13,267 nucleotides of DNA. Origin: Ectocarpus siliculosus. Its lineage: Eukaryota > Sar > Phaeophyceae > Ectocarpales > Ectocarpaceae. Positions 1-7,431 of this stretch are shown here, in pieces; positions within the stretch are counted from its first letter, which is position 1, and every line of letters starts with the position of its first letter. The stretch covers positions 27,079 to 40,345 of the forward strand of contig FN648075.1 in assembly GCA_000310025.1 (NCBI GenBank), given 5' to 3'. The position numbers were made by a program, and so were the translations under genes. Under the pieces are notes generated by a model, which worked only from the letters and a program-made list of their open reading frames with translations, searched no databases and was not told where the DNA came from.

Positions 1-180
1 CGCGCGACCAAGATGCGATTGAAGGGCGTTTCGCTTTTTGCCAGCAGGGGGGGTGGGGAAGACTGCGTATGTATTCACATCACCCTCGACGCTGTAACAG
101 GTAGCGTGTCCCCGGAGTTTGAAGCATCGATCGGTGGTATTTCTGCTCCTCGAGGCCATTACAACCAACCGACGAGGTGA
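1..180 (+). CDS. Possible C-terminal end of a neighbouring gene (partial, weak)
   Basis: The first frame of the window is open from base 1 to a TGA at 178-180, 59 codons with no start needed because it would enter from the left. The translation contains stretches such as CVCIHITLDAVTGSVSPEFE that look protein-like, but also a Gly-rich patch coded by a G-run. No domain is recognised. An open stretch this long arises by chance in a noticeable share of random frames, so this is only a candidate last exon, convergent with the PGK gene. A splice acceptor inside it (for example the CAG at 44-46) is also possible. It may equally be non-coding. Confidence 0.2.
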   Translation, partial: RATKMRLKGVSLFASRGGGEDCVCIHITLDAVTGSVSPEFEASIGGISAPRGHYNQPTR

Positions 181-409
181 CCGGGTGATTGTTTTCACGA
201 CCAACCCTAACATTTTTTTTTTTTTGTACTCATCGTTTGTTTCTAGACAGGTCTAGCTAGAAATTCACGAGCGAACCAACACGAGAGTTCGTTTATTTTG
301 CCATTGGAAGAGAAGAGCGGAGGGGGAAGAGGTGGGATATATGGAGCTCACAGGATGATGATGGTGTTTATACCATGCTGCTAATGGAATGTGAATGGCA
401 GCAACAACC

Positions 410-505
410 ATGCTACCACAACCTTCTTCTTTTCAGAAAGTCAACATAACCTCACAGAAAAGACTAGCCGCTTCCAAATGTTACCACAACCTTCTTTTGT
501 TTCCA
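410..505 (+). repeat. Short imperfect direct repeat, about 69 bp apart
   Basis: The motif ATGYTACCACAACCTTCTT occurs at 410-428 and again at 479-497, with both copies followed by a T-rich stretch. The sequence between is not otherwise duplicated. It may be the remnant of a local duplication. It lies in the gene-free region and has no evident function. Confidence 0.5.
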
Positions 506-1902
506 CACGGAGGAGGTAACAACATCCATCCGTGCCTCGTGCAGAGCAAGAGGGCGATGCGCGTCTGGTGGCTGGAGTTTGCTTGCTTGCTCGCGTGCAC
601 ACATACATCCATGCTCATCACGGCACGACGTTAGTTAGTGGCGTTGCTTCGGCGCCGTTGACGAAAAGAGGCCTCCCCAGATGGAAAACACGCCCCACCC
701 AGCAAAATACACCCAGCAAAATACTGGCCCGTGGTCCCGGCGCTCTTCGTGAATGAACCGCGGATTTCATTGTGCTTTTGATTTTTTTGGAAATTGTATC
801 GCAGCTTGCCTCGGGCAACCGTGCTGGTCCTCGAGGAGTTTTTTTTCTTGAGATGGTATGCGATGCTGCAGGTGTGAGAAGGGGGTGGATGATAATCCCG
901 ATCAGCCCCCCCTGCTTATGACAACAACTGTGAAACCTCTCTAAGACCGTATCGGTCTCCTAGAGGAAAAAAATCGAACCCTTTGCTACAGGAGGTAGGG
1001 GGTTCGGTGCCCGTTGTTGGTTCAGCTGCTAGATCGTGGGCTAAACTAGCACGTACGCATGCACACGACTTCAGGCGTTGAACCAAGGGTCTCGTTTCGG
1101 AACCAGGGCAAACGTTTCCGCCTATGAAAGAGCCTGCGCACAATGCCCTATCATACCAGTCACGTGAGCGCGAGCGAGAGAATAGTAGTGTAGCATGTGT
1201 CAAGGGCATCGATGTTAGTGCGGGGTGTTGTTGTCTTGCTCTCCCCTTTCGTGCCTCTTTTATTCGTTGTTTCTAGGCGGGTGGGCACACTCTCAGGGGG
1301 CATGATCTGCGTCGTACGAGAACGCCAACCAGAGTGAAGCAAAAGACACAAGACACACAACCAATCGAACACATGTTTGTTTCTCTACCTGAACAAAGCG
1401 GATCAAATCTTCGGACGCGTCATGTATAGCTTGTGTTTCTCTTTGTCATTGGTCACAGTTCCGACGCCCGTTGTGTCTGCGGCCACATGGCACGCGCAGG
1501 ACAAAAGGTTGACCTCGCCCGTGCGCGCTCCGACAATGCGCGCGCCCTTCGCGTAAAAAAAAAGGTTTTCTCAATTCCTTCGGAGTAAGGACTTCGGAGA
1601 GCCCGTCCACAACAAAAAAATAAGAACGATGTCGCGGAACCTTCGGTGTGTTGTTTGTACTAACCCGAGCAGTTCAACCTCATGTGCACGCATGCGAGCT
1701 TCACTTGAGTTCCGATTCCGTGATCTACAAATCGAATCTGAAAAGCCAAATGGCCGGTCTCCCAGTGGGGCCCCCACTCTGGAACATCCTTAACAAGAGA
1801 GCGAGTGTCGTTCTTTTAACGTGTCTATTTTGCCTGGTCAACAGAATCTAATACCTCCCCCCCATCATCTCTAAAAAAAGCTAAATCCGTGTAAAAAACG
1901 GG

Positions 1903-1920
1903 GGTCTGGTGAGTCAGACC
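1903..1920. repeat. Small perfect hairpin (6-bp arms)
   Basis: GGTCTG at 1903-1908 pairs with CAGACC at 1915-1920 around a 6-nt loop. It lies about 360-380 nt past the PGK stop on that gene's downstream side. Hairpins this small are common by chance. Confidence 0.3.
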
Positions 1921-2053
1921 AGCTAGCTACACTCAAGTGTTCCGGGCTTTCACCACCAACACCTGCCCCCCTCCCCTCCCAAAATTGATTTTCGCGACGG
2001 TGACCTCAGGGAGTCTACTCCCGAAGAAGAAGTCACCCACGCCTCTAGACACA

Positions 2054-2071
2054 GCTAGCTCTATAGCTAGC
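2054..2071. repeat. Small perfect hairpin (7-bp arms) in probable PGK 3' UTR
   Basis: GCTAGCT at 2054-2060 pairs with AGCTAGC at 2065-2071 around CTAT. On the minus strand it lies about 210-230 nt after the PGK stop codon, so it would be in the 3' UTR if the transcript reaches that far. A role in 3' end formation is a guess. Confidence 0.35.
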
Positions 2072-2283
2072 AGCCATCGCAAGACTGCATCGCGCCAAGT
2101 CCCCTCCCGTTCGGCTCCTCCCACGACAAAGAGACCGAATGAAACGAACACACCTAAAAGAGGTGGGGGTTTCCTCGTCCAAACAGAAAGGGGGCGTCCT
2201 TTTCTACTTCTTCCCACGCACATGAACAAAAAAAAACGCCCACCACCACCACCTGACTACATCTCAAGAGTGACACCTTCCAA

Positions 2284-5200
2284 TTAAGCGTCGTTGAGCG
2301 CTGCCACACCGGGGAGCACCTTGCCCTCGAGGAGCTCGAGCGAGGCACCGCCGCCGGTGGAGATGTGCGACATCTTGTCGGCGAGGTTGGCCTTCTCTAC
2401 CGCCGCCACGGAGTCGCCGCCGCCCACGATAGTGGTGCAGCCCTCCGAGGTGATCTCGGCCAGGGTATCCGCGATGGCGAAGGTTCCCTTTGCGAATGCC
2501 TCGTACTCGAACACGCCCATCGGTCCGTTCCACACCACGGTCTTGCACTGAGGAGAGGTTGTTGGCACACGGATTCGGCGAGACGGAAAAAAGGTTTTAA
2601 TTTAGTATATGCAAATGTATGTAAGGGCATCGGTCTTGGGGGCACTGTTTTTTTTTTTTTTCACAACACAACACAACAACTCCATTTATATTGCAAATAT
2701 ATTGTGTTTATAATTTTTTGCACACGAATCAGCGAGAGGGAGTTGAAACGAACGGGGTCACGGGTCAGGACAACGAAATTACACCCAAACACAAAAAATA
2801 AAAAAAGGACGCCTGGATCGGCCCCCTTTCCCTCTACTACCGGAGCAACGTCCACCTACAAACGAGACTATGCAAGAAAAACTTGTCCGTAAATCCCTGA
2901 GAGCGATCTGGACCTACTGTAGCAACCCAACATCTACATACGACGAACACAATCTCCTCTTTCTTACCTCCTTGAGGGCGGCCTGGATCTCCTTGGTCGC
3001 TTCGGGTCCGTTGTCCAGCCCCATCCAGCCGTCGGGGATGGCGTCGGCCTTCACCACCTGGGTCTTGGCGTCGGCGGCGAAGGCGTCAGCGACGACAACG
3101 TCCGAGGGGAGGATGATCTCCACGCCGGCGGTCTTGGCCTTCTCCTCCAGCTCCTTGGCGAGCTCGAGCTTGTCCTCCTCGACGAGCGAGGAACCAACGC
3201 CGAGGCCGCGGGCCTTGAGGAAGGTGAACACCATGCCGCCTGCAGCAGGGGGGTGGGTGGGCGGGGGGAGTGGGGGGTAGGGGTGGGGCACTCTGTATCA
3301 ACTTGCTGGTTCTCTTCGACGAGTGCGGGGGAAGCATGGCCGTCAGCAAGGTCAATTTTAATGCGTGTTTTGGCTTAAAATCTTGCCCTTTGATGAACTC
3401 GAGCACTGTCACCTAAACGTGCGGAATTGCCTCTCGAAAGTGCGCTCATGACCAGGGCTCAAGTAGCACATTCCCGCTGCGGATTGCCCGGTTCACCTTG
3501 AACGCGTAAGCGGATGACCGCTTTCCTCCCTTTCGATGCTACTCAGCCCTAAGGTTCAATTGCAGCAAAAATCCTAAACGCAACCGGCTGCACAATTTTC
3601 AGTTTTCGAGAGGGTGCAGCTAACTCACCGCCGATGATGAGCTTGTCGCACTTAGCGAGGAGAGACTCGATCACACCTGTGCAACGACGAAAAAAAAAGA
3701 AAGACGCAGAGCAGTGTTACGTTAGCACAGCACTCATGATCACAGCAGTAGGCCGTCCCGTCGTCGTCGGCATGTCTCCCTCGTGTGTACTCGTGTTTTC
3801 ATGCATCCTTTTTCAGACTAGAGCTAGGTTCAGGCCGGAAAACATATACATCAAGACGGCACCGACGCTGGACCTCACTCAGACGCGCGCCCAGCAACGT
3901 GCCCCCAAGTGAGAAAGAACAATGTCGTAAGGCACGCATTTTTATTGCAAACCTCAACAACCCAGACCAGCACGAAACCACGTTTTATCTCCAACGGGTA
4001 AATAGTCTGTTTCCGTAGTTTCTTTCGAGGGGATAAAAAAATAATAAGTACGACCAAAGAGGCATCGCCACTTCCCCGTAAAACGTCGAATACATGCCAC
4101 AGCAAAATTTACTCAGACTCCAGCACATACCGTTCGACTATTGTTGTGGTATTATCTCGAGCGGGCTGTCATTTTCAGGAGTGAATCGCATGTACATACG
4201 ATTGACAATTCTCGATAAACAAAAATCTCACCGATCTTGGAGGACACCTTGGAGCCACCGACGATCGCGGCGAAGGGCCTCTTGGGCTCCTGCACGGCGC
4301 CCGCGAGGTAGTCGAGCTCCTTCTGCAGCAGGAACCCCGCCACGGAAGGCGAGAGGAACTTCGTCACGCCCTCGGTGGAGCAGTGGGCGCGGTGCGCGGT
4401 ACCGAAGGCGTCGTTAACGAACAGGTCGAACGGCGCGGCGAGCTTTTCCGCGAAGTCTGCATGTGTTTCGAGCACGTGTGAGGCGTTCGAGGTTAGAGAG
4501 TGGTGACATTGTAGGGCATGGAAGGAACAACAGCAGAGTATAAGGGGCTACTACTGCCGTGCAAGGGGTAGGCCAGGCTATTTAGTGTGACTACTGTACG
4601 TTCGTGCGTGTACGGGGTTGAGAGTGAAGAAGCCGCCAAAAGAAACAGCAGCAGCTGCAGTATTGGGCAGTTGTGCAAGGGGTGGGCGGGGCTTGCGAAG
4701 AGTGACTCATTTACGGTTGTTGCTGTATGTAGCATGTGCATGTGCACACCAAGTCACCCAAAAAGGCAAGCCCATTCCAATCAAAGTTGAGAATCAAGTG
4801 GTAGTGAACAGCAGCAGTATTGGGCAGCTGGTGTAGGGGTGGGCGAGGAGTTTGGTGTGATTTATCTATGCAGCTGTATCTTGAGCCGGGCCTGCGTATC
4901 TAGGGACCTGGTACTTGTATTGTCCATGTATGAGTGTTGGAAGCACTAGTCTCCCGTGTATGTTACAACCGCAACAACTCGGGTATGAGCGCAGCCTAAA
5001 TTTCGCAACAACAGCAGGCACCACTCTCTCGCATACTGCCACACTACAGCAGTGCATGTACCGGCACAAGAAAAAGCGCCCAGCACACGGGGATCACCCA
5101 TAGATATTAATAGTTTATGAAGCAGCAGTAGTGGTCAACAGCAGTGTAGGCAGGCTGGCCTGGGCAATTTTCGATCTTCTCTTGTGTGACGTTCTTGCTT

Positions 5201-7017
5201 CTTTCCGCTCATGAGGAGCATAAAACATTGAAACATGAGCCACCTCATCGCCCGTGATATGTCCACGTGCGCGCGTTCTTGAAATCACCTACAACAGCAG
5301 TACCAGGTACTTAACAACATGCGGATAAGGTCATGTGCTACTGCTGCTGTGTTGTCGACCGGCACTCTCGTCAAGGCTCACGGTGCCAAATACTACACCA
5401 GCGCGACAACCAGACACAGCCTAGACGCTCATGTTCATGTTCAATGACACATGTTCCATCATTTGGGTGACGTGGAGAGAAACTTTCCGCGCCAAACATG
5501 AACAAAAGGGGATGACGTGTGTCGCGGGAGCAAAAAAAAACACGGATCATGGAAGTACGAAGTGAAGTAGCAAATACACATGTAGGATTGGTCGATAGTC
5601 TTCGGGTTATCTCGTGGCTAAAACGCCGAGTGTCTACCTCCTGCGGCGCCTCAAGCCCCATCAACCGCTGCGCGAGTGGGCTTTTGCGGCTGTGTGTACA
5701 CATGACCCGAGTACAAGAAGCGCGATCTACAAATCTCATGTGCGACTTGCGAGGGTGAATGAATGCTGTTTTTTCCTCTCACCCTTGTCGTTCTTAGTCT
5801 CCGCCGGGTAGAAGCGGACGTTCTCGAGGAGCATCACCTCCCCGTCGCCGAGACCGTCGGCGATCTTGGCCACCTCGTCGCCCACGCAGTCCGGCGCCAT
5901 CTTGCAGTCCTTGCCCAAGAGCTTGGTCAACCGCTCAGCGACGGGCCCAAGGGAGAACTTGTCCTCCGGGCCGTCCTTCGGTCGCCCGAGGTGCGACGAC
6001 AACGCGACTCGTGCGCCTGTTGAGGAGTCATGGTTGTGTCGTCACAACGGCAGCGGCAGCACCAAATTGTGAGTAATAGTGCGTGACCGGCCGGTGTGTC
6101 CATGTAACACAACAGAAAACGATCGAACGTGCGTGCCCAGAAGGGGCAAAAAGAAAGCTACAAAGGGACGTCACAGCCAGACTTCGGCAAGATTCTGCGA
6201 CACCCAGATTGCGACGACATCACTGCTGGGGACTGGTTTCAACCACCAGTCAGGCCACGCTAACACCGAACAGATGGCCGGCCGGCGAGCTTACCCTTGC
6301 TGAGGAGGTGCTCGATGGTGGGGATGGACGCGCGGATGCGGGTGTCGTCGCCGATCACCTTGTCGCTCAGGGGGACGTTGAGGTCGCATCGCACCAGCAC
6401 CTTCTTGCCCTTGAGGTCCTCATCCTTCAAGTCGCCCACGGAGAGCTTCTTCACCACGGCGTCCGCCATCATCTGCATGGGGGCGGCCGACCTGGAGGAC
6501 GCCCTGGCCAGGCCTGCGGAGCAGAGCGTAAAGGGAGAGAGACAGACAGACAGAGCAGCAGTACCGCCGTGTGGCGAGATGAGAGACTCCTCATGCCGAC
6601 ACACAAAAAAAATGCTATCGTATGCGTACGCACACACGTGCGGTCGAGCGGTAGGGTGTGTTCTTTCTCACGCTCCTTCATGTTTAGAGACAGCAGGGGT
6701 CAGGCAACACTCGGTACTCGCTCGAGCGATACAGGTGAGTGTGATCTAGAGCCTGCTGCGCGTTGGTGCCTCACGAGTGCGCACCATAGCGCTCATGTTC
6801 TCAGCCAACAACAAGCGAAGTGCATGCCCGTTTTTGGTGCGAAAACAAACACACACGTACGCATATGGATGTGCTGTCGTCAACATGACAAAATGCGCGC
6901 GATTCCGATCCACTTCGCACTCACGAGCTAGACCAACGACTCACCGGACTTCACCACGGACGGCGCGACGAAGGCGCCGACCGCCTGGACACACAATGCT
7001 GCGCACACAATCTTCAT
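2284..7017 (-). CDS. PGK: Phosphoglycerate kinase, plastid-targeted, seven exons
   Basis: It interconverts 1,3-bisphosphoglycerate + ADP and 3-phosphoglycerate + ATP; a plastid copy serves the Calvin cycle. Exons, in coding order: 6945-7017, 6295-6513, 5783-6016, 4232-4456, 3629-3676, 2968-3239, 2284-2547. All introns are GT-AG; the first five are phase 1 and the last is phase 0. The sum is 1335 nt, 444 residues plus TAA, a full PGK with about 40 extra N-terminal residues. Visible motifs: signature [10 protein letters not shown] (63-72), DDTR (80-83), SHLGRP (105-110), [12 protein letters not shown] (189-200), [10 protein letters not shown] (ending near 251), [10 protein letters not shown] in exon 6, [11 protein letters not shown] (361-371), the nucleotide-site GGGDS (399-403) and TGGGAS (421-426). 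The sequence resembles plant and cyanobacterial-type PGK. The start ATG at 7017-7015 follows an in-frame TAA 18 nt upstream. Residues 1-24 form a signal peptide ending VGA-FVAPS, then an Arg/Ser-rich stretch, a bipartite plastid presequence. All substrate motifs are intact. Confidence 0.95.
4532..5166. repeat. Degenerate repeats in PGK intron 3
   Basis: PGK intron 3 (4457-5782, 1326 bp) is the longest intron in that gene and holds diverged copies of one unit. GCAGTATTGGGCAG occurs at 4657-4670 and exactly again at 4814-4827. Each is followed by a GTGYAAGGGGTGGGCG-like stretch and then a GAGT/TTGGTGTGA-like stretch. An older copy is visible around 4532-4600 (AACAGCAGAG, GTGCAAGGGGTAGGC, TAGTGTGACTACTGTAC) and a weaker one at about 5121-5166 (CAGCAG, GTAGGCAGGCTGG). 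The spacing is roughly 100-160 bp. This looks like a decaying tandem or dispersed repeat with no coding content. Confidence 0.55.
6945..7017 (-). other. PGK exon 1: ER signal peptide with ASAFAP-like motif
   Basis: This 73-nt exon encodes [20 protein letters not shown] and four more residues. It has a basic residue at position 2, a hydrophobic core, and small residues before Phe (VGA-F). In heterokont algae, preproteins bound for the four-membrane plastid carry a signal peptide whose cleavage site is followed by Phe (ASA-FAP); F16-V-A-P fits. The Arg/Ser/Ala-rich start of exon 2 ([11 protein letters not shown]) would be the transit peptide. The intron falls between the two targeting parts, so exon 1 is almost purely a targeting module. 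Confidence 0.85.
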
Positions 7018-7431
7018 TCTTCCAGTCAACTTTTAGAGAAAAAGAGAAGTTAGGTGTGGGAGCGCGGTGGCAGGTGGCAGGCACAAGCGTGGGGGGAACG
7101 CGAATATTGAAATAAATCTTGGCATCTACCCATCATGATTCCGCGTGGAGGTTTCTCCGTAGATCAGCGTATCCTCCCGCGTTCAGCCCGCAATTCGTGT
7201 TGGAGAGCGTGATCACTGCTGTCGGGCGCACAAACGCGTCCGGCCATGGCTCGGTGACGCCTATCCCTTTGTTCTCAATCTGGGAGCGAAGAGAGCCATC
7301 AATATCCGACACACGCAACAATTCATCCACCCACTCAACGACGTCGCCGAACAACCTGTCTGGTGACCGTAGTGTTCAACTACACAGACAGCAGTACTAC
7401 CGTGGCCCCTGGGACCTGCCGATAGAACACC
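7018..7431. promoter_or_regulatory. Shared intergenic region between divergent PGK and permease genes
   Basis: Only 414 bp separate the two start codons, so both promoters and both 5' UTRs must sit here. No canonical TATA box is evident. The most AT-rich patch is 7102-7117 (AATATTGAAATAAAT), roughly 85-100 nt upstream of the PGK start, a possible core promoter element. CGACGTCG at 7339-7346 is an 8-bp palindrome with an ACGT core of the kind bZIP proteins bind (inference). Just before the PGK ATG the minus strand reads CTAAC, then a pyrimidine tract and AAAAG, like a branch point and 3' splice site, so a 5' UTR intron is possible. An open frame of 73 codons on the minus strand (7354-7133) lies in the same gap. 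The permease start is preceded by an in-frame TAG at 7423-7425 and has a good ACACC-ATG-G context. Confidence 0.55.

Larger units (their letters stand above)
181..2283. other. Non-coding stretch; probable PGK 3' UTR plus intergenic DNA
   Basis: I find no convincing gene here. Open frames on both strands are short, overlap one another and have low-complexity or Arg/Ser/Pro-rich translations typical of shadows. The part nearest 2283 should hold the PGK 3' UTR, because that gene reads leftwards and stops at 2284; brown algal 3' UTRs are often several hundred bases (family knowledge). No AATAAA-type signal is seen on the minus strand close to the stop; the nearest exact one is at 292-297, about 2 kb away. 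The stretch also holds homopolymer runs (T near 211-225, A near 1555-1562 and 1614-1621), C-rich runs near 1855-1864 and 1965-1980, two small perfect hairpins (1903-1920 and 2054-2071) and a short direct repeat (410-505). Confidence 0.6.

Noticed and set aside
292-297. AATAAA on the minus strand as the PGK polyadenylation signal
   Set aside because: It is almost 2 kb past the stop codon, and brown algae do not rely clearly on this hexamer.
965-990. GGGTTCGATT on the minus strand, resembling a tRNA T-loop
   Set aside because: No matching acceptor stem, anticodon arm or A box at the right distance could be found.
1933-2287. Overlapping open frames on both strands after the PGK stop
   Set aside because: Lys/Pro/Arg-rich or Gly-rich translations from low-complexity DNA, mutually overlapping, with no domain.
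5371-5739. A 122-codon minus-strand open frame inside PGK intron 3
   Set aside because: Same strand as PGK but with no domain and a random-looking composition, between well-supported splice sites. Treated as chance.
6083-6931. A 282-codon open frame on the + strand across PGK exon 2 and introns 1 and 2
   Set aside because: It lies antisense to a conserved PGK exon, its translation has no recognisable domain, and it crosses PGK splice sites. It is a shadow of GC-rich coding sequence.
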